Of a stretch of 39,593 bases of DNA, positions 15,016 to 22,653 are shown one piece after another (position 1 is the stretch's first letter; every line of letters starts with the position of its first letter). The notes below the pieces were generated by a model, which did not search any database, was not told the DNA's origin, and saw only the letters and a list, made by a program, of their open reading frames with translations. The stretch covers positions 1-39,593 of the forward strand of contig CALRHD010000007.1 of NCBI GenBank assembly GCA_943359325.1. Reading direction: 5' to 3'. This DNA is from Candidatus Uhrbacteria bacterium (GTDB taxonomy: Bacteria; Patescibacteriota; Patescibacteriia; UBA9934). The position numbers and the translations under genes were made by a program.

Positions 15016-15687
15016 ATGACAATTCTCTACGAAGACAACCACCTCATTGCCGTGTGCAAACCGCACGGTATGTTGACGCAGGGCGACGACACGGGGGACG
15101 TGAATCTCATGGACGAAGTAAAGGCGTTTTTGAGGGAGCGTGACAAAAAGCCGGGAAAGGTTTTTTTGGGGTTGCTCCATAGGCTCGATAGGCCTGTTGG
15201 CGGCGTCGTGTTGTTCGCGAAGACATCCAAAGGTGCGTCACGCATATCTGAGCAATTTCGAAATCACACGGTTGAGAAACTGTATTGGGCGGTGGTGGAA
15301 AAGATTTCAAATACAAAAAATCAGAAATCAAATGGGACAGTTGTGCAATGGCTTGTAAAAGATGAGAGGAAAAATTTTGTTGTCGCATATGATCATGAAG
15401 TGGAAGGGTCGCAGAGGGCAGAGCTTGAGTATCGGATGATCAGTGATAAGAGGGGAGTTGCACTTGTTGAGGTTCGGCCGAAGACCGGACGACCGCACCA
15501 GATTCGTGTGGCAATGGCGTCGCTCGGAATGCCTGTCGTCAGCGATAAGAAGTACGGGGCGAAAAAGATGCTTGATGGCAACATCGCCCTGTTTGCACGA
15601 TCGTTATCGTTCGATCAACCGATTACGGGTGAACGCATCACTGTGACGGCCGAGCCGGAACTGGAAATTTTTTCGCTTGTGCAGTAA
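15016..15687 (+). CDS. RluA-family pseudouridine synthase
   Basis: Converts uridine to pseudouridine in rRNA or tRNA. The 223-aa product has the N-terminal strand ILYEDNHLIAVCKPHG, the catalytic motif LLHRLDRPVGGVVLFAKT with Asp58, the conserved EKLYWAVVE and the C-terminal KTGRPHQIRVAMASLGMPVV motif. There is no S4 domain, as in short RluA members. Residues 97-106 (ISNTKNQKSN) are encoded by an A-rich low-complexity stretch (15303-15333) and look like an inserted loop. Which uridine is modified cannot be told. Confidence 0.88.
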   Translation: MTILYEDNHLIAVCKPHGMLTQGDDTGDVNLMDEVKAFLRERDKKPGKVFLGLLHRLDRPVGGVVLFAKTSKGASRISEQFRNHTVEKLYWAVVEKISNTKNQKSNGTVVQWLVKDERKNFVVAYDHEVEGSQRAELEYRMISDKRGVALVEVRPKTGRPHQIRVAMASLGMPVVSDKKYGAKKMLDGNIALFARSLSFDQPITGERITVTAEPELEIFSLVQ

Positions 15688-15699
15688 TGTCTCTGGCTT

Positions 15700-16794
15700 A
15701 TGGAGAAGCGAAGAGTTCTTGTTGGCTTGAGCGGTGGCGTTGATTCGAGTGTCAGCGCGGCGTTGTTGTTGGTGGAGGGGTATGAGGTTGTGGGGGGGTT
15801 TATGAAGAATTGGAGTGAGGAATGTGATTGGCGAGGGGAGCGGCGGGACGCGATGCAGGTCGCGGCGACATTGGGCATTCCGTTCCATACATTTGATTTT
15901 GAGAAAGAGTATCGGTCGAAGGTCTACGAATACATGATTGCGGAGTACAAGGCGGGGCGGACGCCGAATCCGGATGTGCTTTGCAATAGGTACATGAAGT
16001 TTGATTTGTTTTTACAAAAAGCCGATGAACTCGGTTGCGATTTTATTGCGACAGGACACTATGCGCGTGTTGCTCGCGATGATGCGGGAACGCACCTTTT
16101 CGCAGGTGCCGACAGCAATAAAGACCAAAGCTATTTTTTGTGCCAACTCACGCAGTCACAAATTTCCCGTGCGTTATTTCCTATCGGTGATTTGGAGAAG
16201 CCTGAGGTGCGCGAACTTGCACGGAAGTTCAATCTTCCTGTCGCAGAAAAAAAAGACAGTCAAGGGATTTGTTTTGTGGGAAAAGTCGACATGCAGAGTT
16301 TTCTTGAGGCGCGGATTACGCCGCACGACGGCAACATTGTGACGACCAGCGGGAAAATTCTTGGCACGCACAAAGGGTTTGAGTTTTACACTATTGGCCA
16401 GCGTGAGGGGTTGGGTGTTGGTGGGGGCGCGCCGCTCTATGTCGTCGAACGCCGACCCGATACAAACGAGGTTGTTGTTGCGGTTGGGGAAGATGACCCT
16501 GCGTTGTATCGTTCAGAGCTTGTTGCGACGAATATCACCGAAACAATCGACGGCAACCTGCAAAAATATTTTGGCAAAAAAATAACGGCACGGATTCGCT
16601 ACCGCCAACCGCTTGCAGTATGCAAGATGCAGGACCTCACGTCACTCGCGAGTGACGTGAGACCTGATCCTATTTTTGTTTCATCTAAAAAAATTTCAGT
16701 TTACTTCGACACGCCTCAACGCGCTATTGCTCCCGGACAGTTTATCGTTTTTTACGATGGCGACGAACTTATCGGCAGCGGTGTGATTGCGTGA
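15700..16794 (+). CDS. mnmA: tRNA-specific 2-thiouridylase MnmA
   Basis: Places sulphur at position 2 of the wobble uridine of tRNA-Lys, -Glu and -Gln. The N-terminal PP-loop SGGVDSS (11-17) binds ATP; the catalytic cysteines are in NPDVLCNRY (Cys95) and GICFVG (Cys191); GHYARV, KDQSYFL and the C-terminal beta-barrel with RYRQPL and RAIAPGQ are typical. The length of 364 aa is normal. Residues 313-321 are encoded by a perfect 26-bp palindrome and lie between two barrel strands where related proteins are shorter. The ATG starts 12 bases after the preceding stop. Confidence 0.95.
   Translation: MEKRRVLVGLSGGVDSSVSAALLLVEGYEVVGGFMKNWSEECDWRGERRDAMQVAATLGIPFHTFDFEKEYRSKVYEYMIAEYKAGRTPNPDVLCNRYMKFDLFLQKADELGCDFIATGHYARVARDDAGTHLFAGADSNKDQSYFLCQLTQSQISRALFPIGDLEKPEVRELARKFNLPVAEKKDSQGICFVGKVDMQSFLEARITPHDGNIVTTSGKILGTHKGFEFYTIGQREGLGVGGGAPLYVVERRPDTNEVVVAVGEDDPALYRSELVATNITETIDGNLQKYFGKKITARIRYRQPLAVCKMQDLTSLASDVRPDPIFVSSKKISVYFDTPQRAIAPGQFIVFYDGDELIGSGVIA
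16636..16661. repeat. Perfect 26-bp palindrome inside mnmA
   Basis: The arm CTCACGTCACTCG (16636-16648) is followed directly by its exact reverse complement (16649-16661). It is in frame and encodes LTSLASDV in a loop of the C-terminal barrel. Confidence 0.95.
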
Positions 16795-16797
16795 AAA

Positions 16798-16826
16798 TTG
16801 CAGAAAAGTCAAGAAAACGGTAGACT
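16798..16826 (+). promoter_or_regulatory. Predicted promoter for lepA
   Basis: TTGCAG (16798-16803), a 17-bp spacer and TAGACT (16821-16826). The -10 ends 9 nt before the ATG at 16836, so lepA would be leaderless. No Shine-Dalgarno sequence precedes the ATG. Confidence 0.55.
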
Positions 16827-16835
16827 GCGGGCGGT

Positions 16836-18641
16836 ATGGTTCCACAGGAGCGGATTCGGAATTTTTGCATTATTGCCCACATCGACCATGGAAAGTCGAC
16901 GCTTTCGGATAGGCTTTTGGAAGTAACGGGTACCGTCGACAAGCGTCACATGAAGGAACAGCTGCTCGATAGCATGGACATCGAACGCGAGCGTGGCATT
17001 ACTATCAAACTCGCCCCAGCGCGGATGGTGTGGAAGGGGACGACATTGAACCTTATCGACACTCCAGGGCACATCGACTTCAATTACGAAGTGTCGCGGT
17101 CGTTGGCGGCGGTCGACGGTGCCGTGTTGCTTGTTGACGCGACGCAAGGGGTGCAGGCGCAAACGATTGCAAATTTGTATTTGGCGTTGGAGGAGGAATT
17201 GGAAATTATTCCCGTTCTCAATAAAATCGATTTGCCGAACGCTGACGTGCCACGTCGTGCAGAAGAGCTCATGAAGCTCATCGGTTGTAGCCGTGAAGAT
17301 ATTCTGAGCGTGTCGGGAAAAACAGGTGAGGGAGTTACCGAACTACTTGACCGCATTGTTGACCGCATTCCCTCGCCGAAGGGTGATGCACATGCTGCAC
17401 CGCGAGCGCTTATTTTCGACTCTGCCTACGACGACTACAAAGGTGTTGTGGCGTATGTGCGGATTGTTGACGGGACGTTCCGCAAGCGCGACAAACTCCA
17501 GATGATGATGACGCAAGCGGACGGTGAGGTGCTTGAGATTGGTGCGCTGACGCCAAAGTTTTCGCCGCTCGAGGAACTGGAGACAGGTCAGATTGGGTAT
17601 ATGGTGACAGGCGTTCGGGACATTCGGGCGTGCCGTGTGGGCGATACAATTACGAGAGTCGACGGTGAATGGGCAGGGGGAGTGCATGTGAAGGCGCTCG
17701 AGGGCTACCGCGAAGTGAAGCCCATGGTGTTCGCGGGCATTTTTCCTGCGTCGGGAGATGAGTATAGCAAACTGCGTGATGCAATGGATAGGCTCAAGTT
17801 GAACGACGCTGCACTCATGTTCGAACCAGAACATTCGCCTGCGCTTGGTTTTGGTTTTCGTTGTGGATTTCTTGGCATGCTGCATCTCGAGATTTTGAAG
17901 GAGCGATTATCCCGTGAATTTACGATCGATCTTGTCGTCACGCTCCCGAGTGTCGCCTATCACGTTTACAAAAATGGAAAGGCGGAGGCACATGTGATAA
18001 AAAGTGCGCTTGATTTGCCAGACCCGAGTTTTATCGACTGTATCGATGAGCCATGGGCGAAGGTCGACATTATTTCGCGTCCCGACGACATCGGCGGCAT
18101 TATGGGGCTGTGTCAGGAACGGCGCGGTGTGTACAAAAATACGGAATATTTGTCGGAGGGTCGGGCGGTGTTGCACTATGAATTGCCGTTGTCACAGATT
18201 ATTGTCGACTTTAACGATAAACTAAAAAGTGTGTCGAGCGGTTATGCGTCGATGGGCTATGAGGTGTTTACCTATCGTGAAGCTGATGTCGTGAAGATGG
18301 ATATTTTGGTTGCCGAAGAAGCGGTCGATGCGTTTGCGATGCTTGTATATCGTGAAGATGTTGAACGTGTGGGGCGGCGCGTACTCGATGTGTTGAAAGA
18401 CGAAATTCCGCAAGCGCAGTTTGTCATAAAACTTCAAGCGGCGATTGGGGGTAAGGTTGTGGCGTCAGAGAGAATTTCCGCGATGCGCAAAGACGTCACA
18501 GGTGATTTGTATGGCGGCGACGTCACACGAAAAATGAAATTGCTCGAGAAACAAAAGAAGGGGAAGAAAAAAATGCTCGCAATGGGTGTGGGCAAGGTGC
18601 ACATTCCGAGCGAGGCGTACTTGAAGGTGCTAAAGCGATAA
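16836..18641 (+). CDS. lepA: Elongation factor 4 (LepA)
   Basis: A translational GTPase that acts on stalled or mis-translocated ribosomes. The 601-aa product carries G1 AHIDHGKST, the ERGITI switch region, DTPGHIDF (G3) and NKIDLP (G4). Domains II and III follow, and the C-terminal LepA-specific domain includes the KMLAMGVGKVHIPSEAYLKVLK end. Length and motif order are canonical. Its end overlaps the end of the convergent - strand gene by 12 bp, leaving no space for a terminator between them. Confidence 0.97.
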   Translation: MVPQERIRNFCIIAHIDHGKSTLSDRLLEVTGTVDKRHMKEQLLDSMDIERERGITIKLAPARMVWKGTTLNLIDTPGHIDFNYEVSRSLAAVDGAVLLVDATQGVQAQTIANLYLALEEELEIIPVLNKIDLPNADVPRRAEELMKLIGCSREDILSVSGKTGEGVTELLDRIVDRIPSPKGDAHAAPRALIFDSAYDDYKGVVAYVRIVDGTFRKRDKLQMMMTQADGEVLEIGALTPKFSPLEELETGQIGYMVTGVRDIRACRVGDTITRVDGEWAGGVHVKALEGYREVKPMVFAGIFPASGDEYSKLRDAMDRLKLNDAALMFEPEHSPALGFGFRCGFLGMLHLEILKERLSREFTIDLVVTLPSVAYHVYKNGKAEAHVIKSALDLPDPSFIDCIDEPWAKVDIISRPDDIGGIMGLCQERRGVYKNTEYLSEGRAVLHYELPLSQIIVDFNDKLKSVSSGYASMGYEVFTYREADVVKMDILVAEEAVDAFAMLVYREDVERVGRRVLDVLKDEIPQAQFVIKLQAAIGGKVVASERISAMRKDVTGDLYGGDVTRKMKLLEKQKKGKKKMLAMGVGKVHIPSEAYLKVLKR

Positions 18642-19559
18642 GCGTTGTGCGTCTTCGAGTTCGGCGAGGTTCTTTTGGCGTTTTGTTGTTTTGGTTTTTT
18701 GGCCAGAGAGGACGCGGGATATTTTTTCTTCGAATTCTTCGGCCGTGAAGGAGCCTCGCTGATTCAGCACAAAGAATGCGGTTGCGAGCCCTTCGCGAGT
18801 GAGGTCGAGGTTTTGGAGTGTGTCGGCAAGCACGATACTCGGCACAAACGGTTCGTCCTGTTTATTTTCGTCGTGTGCTGCCCATTTTTTGAGTTCTGCT
18901 TGCAGCGTGGGGCCGACGTCGGGATTCGTGAGGACGTCGTGAATGATATGGTCGACGTTACGCATTTTTGCCGCTTCAAGTCGGAGATTGTTGCCGTATT
19001 GGTGTTGGAGCCCTTCGAGACTGAGCACGTGAATGCCGCGAAGCGTCGTACGGTGCTTTAGCGCCTCGTCATCGGCAATACGGGATTTATAGTAGAACTC
19101 AAACGGTTGACGCATGATGCGAGTTTTGCCATCGACCGTGAGTGCAAACCGCAGCGTTCCTGAAAGTACTTTACCATCCTCACCAGAAAATCGTTTTGTT
19201 TTTCCTTCATTGTCCCATTCAATCCCAGGAACGTTATTGAGTCGTTCGTGTACTTTTTGCAGAGTCGCTTCACTCATGACGACAACGTCGAGATCGCCGG
19301 GAGGAACGTCAAAATTTGGGACATCGCGCTCTTTGCCATATAAGTACATTGCTGTGCTCGCGAACACCGCATAGTCATCAATGTCGGCAAGCACCTCCCG
19401 CCAATGGTTGAGTGCGGCATCGATTCCTGCTTCGCGTACCAGAACCGGCAACTCTTTGTCTTCAAGATCAAGCTCACCGTCATCGGGAATCGAATACTGA
19501 CGTTCAGTCTCGGGGATTTTGACGTCGACGAGTTCATGTTCTTCTTCATTTTCGATCAT
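18630..19559 (-). CDS. Conserved hypothetical, possible nucleotidyltransferase fold
   Basis: A 309-aa cytoplasmic protein. Residues about 60-95 contain FASTAMYLYG followed by PPGDLDVVVM. A small-residue helix start followed by a D-x-D pair on a strand is the minimal pattern of the polymerase-beta-like nucleotidyltransferase fold (as in AbiEii or MNT-like proteins), but the usual GS/GG is replaced by AS, so the call is weak. A later segment, TLRGIHVLSLEGLQHQYGNN, resembles the part of such proteins that follows the core. The tail is basic. No antitoxin-like partner sits next to it. The end overlaps lepA by 12 bp. A -10 box sits 8 nt before the ATG. Confidence 0.6.
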   Translation of the reverse strand: MIENEEEHELVDVKIPETERQYSIPDDGELDLEDKELPVLVREAGIDAALNHWREVLADIDDYAVFASTAMYLYGKERDVPNFDVPPGDLDVVVMSEATLQKVHERLNNVPGIEWDNEGKTKRFSGEDGKVLSGTLRFALTVDGKTRIMRQPFEFYYKSRIADDEALKHRTTLRGIHVLSLEGLQHQYGNNLRLEAAKMRNVDHIIHDVLTNPDVGPTLQAELKKWAAHDENKQDEPFVPSIVLADTLQNLDLTREGLATAFFVLNQRGSFTAEEFEEKISRVLSGQKTKTTKRQKNLAELEDAQRLSL

Positions 19560-19567
19560 ACAAATTA

Positions 19568-19576
19568 ACTATAACA
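19568..19576 (-). promoter_or_regulatory. Extended -10 promoter for the 309-aa gene
   Basis: On the - strand TGT then TATAGT (19573-19568). The -10 ends 8 nt before the ATG at 19559, so a leaderless transcript is predicted. Confidence 0.5.
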
Positions 19577-19588
19577 CAAAATGTGGGC

Positions 19589-19625
19589 AAAAAAACAAAT
19601 CGACCGACCACATGGGCCGGCCGAT
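19589..19625 (-). terminator. Intrinsic terminator after gmk
   Basis: On the - strand 19625-19615 pairs with 19609-19599 (11 bp with two G-U pairs, 5-nt loop), followed by TTGTTTTTTT. Confidence 0.85.
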
Positions 19626-19628
19626 ACG

Positions 19629-20294
19629 CTATGAGTGGCGGATGAGCGCTTCGACGAAACTCCCTGCCAACGACCCACGCCTGGATGTACGTGCAAGCTC
19701 GGCGATTACGATCGCTTCGAGCTCCGCGTACGCCACGTCGAAGTCGTTATTCATGATGATGTAGTCGTACGTGTTGCAGTGTTGCATTTCAGCCAGCCCT
19801 GCACGCATCCTTTCTTCGATTTGTACTGCTGTCTCCGTTTCTCGATCGGCGAGTCTTTTCCGTAGCGCATCGATGCTCGGCGGGAGAATGAACACGGATA
19901 CGGCGTCCGCGATTTGCGCGCGTACTTGGTCCACCCCGTCGTTGTTGGCCTCCATGATGACAGACACTCGATTTTGCAAATCGTGCAGAATAGGCTCGCG
20001 AAGGGTTCCGTACCACTCATCGTGCATACTTGTGTACTCAAGGAGACGACCATCTTCACGGAGCTGTCCGAATGTTGCCCTCGTAACAAATTCCCTGTTG
20101 GTGGCTGTACATTGCTCATTCTCTCGAGGAGCACGTGTCGTTACCGAACGTGAGCGCACGAGACTGGGAATGTTCTTGTCCAGCGCTTCGACGAGCGTGC
20201 TTTTACCGACGCCACTTGGACCGTTGATGAGGAATAGCGCGCCAATGTCGGGGCGCGGCCAGCGACGAAGGAGTGCGTAACGATCAACGTGCAT
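19629..20294 (-). CDS. gmk: Guanylate kinase-like protein
   Basis: Phosphorylates GMP to GDP with ATP. The 221-aa product has the P-loop GPSGVGKST (25-33), the GMP-binding SVTTRAPRENE, a LEYTSMHDEWYGT segment and the lid region RKRLADRETETAVQIEERMRAG. The stretch after the TTR-PR motif (CTATNREFVTR) lacks the usual GxDYxF, so it is a divergent member and could act on another nucleotide. The ATG at 20294 has a strong GGAGG six bases upstream, one of the few clear Shine-Dalgarno sites in the window. The frame stays open upstream, but that part is low-complexity and lies beyond the promoter. Confidence 0.8.
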   Translation of the reverse strand: MHVDRYALLRRWPRPDIGALFLINGPSGVGKSTLVEALDKNIPSLVRSRSVTTRAPRENEQCTATNREFVTRATFGQLREDGRLLEYTSMHDEWYGTLREPILHDLQNRVSVIMEANNDGVDQVRAQIADAVSVFILPPSIDALRKRLADRETETAVQIEERMRAGLAEMQHCNTYDYIIMNNDFDVAYAELEAIVIAELARTSRRGSLAGSFVEALIRHS

Positions 20295-20310
20295 TGTTGC
20301 CTCCAAAGGG

Positions 20311-20339
20311 ACAGTACATATTCTTTGGCCACTGGTCAA
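20311..20339 (-). promoter_or_regulatory. Predicted promoter for gmk
   Basis: On the - strand TTGACC (20339-20334), a 17-bp spacer and TACTGT (20316-20311). Start of transcription would fall at about 20304, just at the GGAGG ribosome-binding site. Confidence 0.5.
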
Positions 20340-20406
20340 AAAAAGTGGCGGCCACCCTCTACTCTTTCGAGCTTTGGGTGACCGCACGATGAGCGCAATT
20401 GCGCCG

Positions 20407-20616
20407 CTACGGTTCGTCGGATTTGGCGCCTTCGCCCGCGTCGTCGCCTTCCGAGGTTTTGGTGGAGTCGCCGTCACCATCGCCGCCTGCTTCGCCTCCG
20501 GCATTGCCTTCGGTTTCGCCTGCGCCTTCGGTTTCCACGGTTTCGCCCTGCGATTCCGTTTCCTCCTCTCCACTTCCTGCGCCCTCTTCCGCTTCCTTCT
20601 CTTTCTCTTCGTCCAT
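20407..20616 (-). CDS. Small very acidic Glu/Gly-rich protein
   Basis: A 69-aa frame starting at ATG 20616, made almost only of E, G, D, S, T and A (MDEEKEKEAEEGAGSGEEE and similar), so disordered and strongly negative. A good promoter precedes it on the same strand (TTTACA, 17 bp, extended -10 TGCTATCCT). The complementary strand also has an open Ser/Pro-rich frame, but without a visible promoter. No function is suggested; an acidic tail or counter-ion-like role would be a guess. Low complexity makes it hard to be sure that it is translated. Confidence 0.45.
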   Translation of the reverse strand: MDEEKEKEAEEGAGSGEEETESQGETVETEGAGETEGNAGGEAGGDGDGDSTKTSEGDDAGEGAKSDEP

Positions 20617-20658
20617 GTCTGTTCTTGACTGCACGGAAAGTACCGCCAGTCGCGAACG

Positions 20659-20687
20659 AGGATAGCACACGTATCAAGAAATGTAAA
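20659..20687 (-). promoter_or_regulatory. Predicted promoter for the acidic protein gene
   Basis: On the - strand TTTACA (20687-20682), a 17-bp spacer ending in TGC, and TATCCT (20664-20659). Confidence 0.5.
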
Positions 20688-20718
20688 AAAAGTACGACCA
20701 CCGAAGTATGTTTTGAGG

Positions 20719-20761
20719 GGAGGGGTGTGGATAAGTATGTGGGCTGCTCAGGTGCCCACAT
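20719..20761 (+). repeat. 43-bp dispersed repeat, copy 1
   Basis: Identical over 43 bp to 38824-38866 on the same strand. It contains TGTGGATAA (20726-20734), the complement of the DnaA-box consensus TTATCCACA, and a hairpin of ATGTGGGC (20737-20744) with GCCCACAT (20754-20761). It lies directly upstream of the -10 box of the 31-aa membrane peptide gene. Confidence 0.95.
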
Positions 20762-20769
20762 GAGATAAT
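20762..20769 (+). promoter_or_regulatory. Extended -10 for the 31-aa membrane peptide
   Basis: GATAAT (20764-20769) preceded by TGA that starts at the last base of the 43-bp repeat. The -10 ends 8 nt before the ATG at 20778. The -35 position falls inside the repeat hairpin and has no -35-like hexamer. Confidence 0.4.
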
Positions 20770-20777
20770 TATTATGT

Positions 20778-20873
20778 ATGAAGCGTACGGAAAAAGTGAG
20801 AAGGGCGTGGGCAGTGGTGTGTATTCTTGTGGTGGCGTCGATGGTGCTTGCCACGGCGGTGTCTGGATTTTAG
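20778..20873 (+). CDS. 31-aa single-span membrane peptide
   Basis: A short frame with five basic residues (MKRTEKVRRAW) followed by one hydrophobic segment (AVVCILVVASMVLATAVSGF) and TAG. The positive-inside pattern and the well-placed -10 box argue that it is a real small membrane protein rather than chance. It is 58 bases upstream of recJ. A hairpin of 12 bp with two G-U pairs (20888-20917) lies between them. The function is unknown. Confidence 0.5.
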   Translation: MKRTEKVRRAWAVVCILVVASMVLATAVSGF

Positions 20874-20887
20874 TGACGTGTTGTCAC

Positions 20888-20917
20888 CTCCAGAAGCGTG
20901 CAAACGTTTCTGGGGGT
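20888..20917 (+). other. Hairpin in the recJ leader
   Basis: CCTCCAGAAGCG pairs with CGTTTCTGGGGG (two G-U pairs, 6-nt loop) 14 bases before the recJ ATG. No T-run follows, so it is more likely a leader structure than a terminator. Confidence 0.45.
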
Positions 20918-20931
20918 AACGACGAGTCATC

Positions 20932-22653
20932 ATGGAAAAAACGTGGGTGGTGGCGCCGAAGGTGGAAGGCGACATTGTGGCGCAGTTGCTAGCGAATCGT
21001 GGTGTTGCCGATGCGGATCGTGACGCTTTTTTATTGCCAAATTGGGAACAGGGGACGTACCCGCCAACGGGATTCACGCAGATGCCTCGTGCCGTTGAAC
21101 GTGTTTTTACTGCTCTCGAACAGGGTGAGCCGATCGTCATTCACGGCGATTACGATGCTGACGGCGTATGTGGAAGTTCTCTGCTTTTTGAAGCGATTCG
21201 CGACGTGCACAAAAAAATGTCCACGACTCAGTCGTGGACATCACAACTTTTTCTTTCCGTTTTCCTTCCTGACCGTGAAAAAGACGGCTACGGCGTTGCC
21301 ATGCACACTATCGACCGTATTGCCGACGAGGGTGCGAAGCTCCTTCTCACCGTTGACTGTGGGATTGCGAACGCCGACCAGCTTGATAGGGCTCATGAAC
21401 GTGGCGTCGACGTTATCGTGTGCGATCATCACCAGTTGGGCGACCGCATTCCGCCTCACGCCATTCTGCTTCATCCACTTGCGCCAAACGAAACCTACCC
21501 AAACAAAACCCTCTGCGGTACGGGTGTTGCGTTCAAATTGGCGAGCGCACTTATTCACGAAGCGCAGCGTCGTGGTGCCGCATTTCCTGTTGGCTACGAG
21601 AAGTGGCTGCTCGATTTCGTGGCGATCGCTACCGTTACCGATGTTATGCCGCTTGTGGGCGAGAATCGCGTGCTTGAACATTTTGGGCTTTCCGTATTAC
21701 GCAAAACCCGACGTCATGGTTTACGCGCCATTTTGGCGTCGGCAGGAACGGCGCCCGAGGACGTCAATACGGAAACGATAGGCTTCCGCATTGGCCCACG
21801 GCTGAATGCGGCAGGGCGTTTGTCGTCGGCGAAATTTGCGTTCGACGCACTGACGGCGTCGACAGCCGAAGAAGCGACGGTCGCCGCAGCAACACTCGAG
21901 TCGCTGAACACCGAGCGTCAAAAAGTTTTTGCACATGCCTACGACACTGCAAAGAAAATCGCCGATGCCGCACGTATTGCTCACCCTTCGCGACTCCTTG
22001 TTGTATGGCAAGACGAATGGTTGCCGGGTATTGTCGGTCTTATTGCGGGCAGGCTCGTTACCGATTATGGCGTTCCTGCGTTCGCATTCGCAAAAGTTGG
22101 CGAACATTATGTGGGGAGCGGGAGAAGTATCGGTGGGTTGCACTTGGTGCAGGCTATGGAGAGTTGTGGCGATATTTTTTTACGACGCGGAGGACATCCA
22201 CAGGCATGTGGTTTGACGATTGCAACGCAGGATTTGCTGCACACATTTCGAGAGAGCATGTCGCAATTCGCACGCACGCATTTTGGTGACGCACCACCTT
22301 CTGTCACGTTGCAGATTGACGCCGAACTTCCGCTTGAACATGCCGACTGGGCGCTTGTCGAGGCAATCGCGCGCTGTGCTCCATTTGGCGAAGGTAATCG
22401 TCCTCCGCTTTTTGTAGCGCGTAATGTCGAAGTGATCGCCGCCGAAACAATGGGTAGTACAAAGGCGCATTTGCGCATGAGTGTATTCGACGACACGCGA
22501 ACCATGCGAAAAATAATCGGCTTTGGCTTCGGCGACTTCGCGGCAACGCTCAAGATGGGCGACCACGTTGACGTCGTGTATGCTGTGGAGGTGAATGAGT
22601 GGAAAGGGAGGCGGGAATTGCAATATCGAATTGTCGACATTCGTCTATGCTAA
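20932..22653 (+). CDS. recJ: Single-strand DNA 5'-3' exonuclease RecJ
   Basis: A DHH-family nuclease of recombination and mismatch repair. The 573-aa product carries HGDYDADGV (motif I), VDCGIAN, VCDHHQLG (the DHH motif) and the DHHA1/OB part with GPRLNAAGRL, RLVTDYGVPAFAF and GSGRSIGGLHL. The length matches short RecJ. Residues 96-104 (MSTTQSWTS) are encoded by a perfect palindrome inside the loop that precedes PDREKDGYG, where most RecJ proteins are shorter. The last codons overlap the start of the RNase H gene by seven bases. Confidence 0.95.
   Translation: MEKTWVVAPKVEGDIVAQLLANRGVADADRDAFLLPNWEQGTYPPTGFTQMPRAVERVFTALEQGEPIVIHGDYDADGVCGSSLLFEAIRDVHKKMSTTQSWTSQLFLSVFLPDREKDGYGVAMHTIDRIADEGAKLLLTVDCGIANADQLDRAHERGVDVIVCDHHQLGDRIPPHAILLHPLAPNETYPNKTLCGTGVAFKLASALIHEAQRRGAAFPVGYEKWLLDFVAIATVTDVMPLVGENRVLEHFGLSVLRKTRRHGLRAILASAGTAPEDVNTETIGFRIGPRLNAAGRLSSAKFAFDALTASTAEEATVAAATLESLNTERQKVFAHAYDTAKKIADAARIAHPSRLLVVWQDEWLPGIVGLIAGRLVTDYGVPAFAFAKVGEHYVGSGRSIGGLHLVQAMESCGDIFLRRGGHPQACGLTIATQDLLHTFRESMSQFARTHFGDAPPSVTLQIDAELPLEHADWALVEAIARCAPFGEGNRPPLFVARNVEVIAAETMGSTKAHLRMSVFDDTRTMRKIIGFGFGDFAATLKMGDHVDVVYAVEVNEWKGRRELQYRIVDIRLC
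21217..21241. repeat. 25-bp perfect palindrome inside recJ
   Basis: ATGTCCACGACT (21217-21228), one central base, and the exact reverse complement (21230-21241). It is in frame and encodes MSTTQSWTS. Confidence 0.95.

Noticed and set aside
20399-20665. Ser/Pro-rich open frame on the + strand
   Set aside because: It has no visible promoter or ribosome site. The opposite strand has a promoter with proper spacing, so the acidic frame was preferred, though with low confidence.
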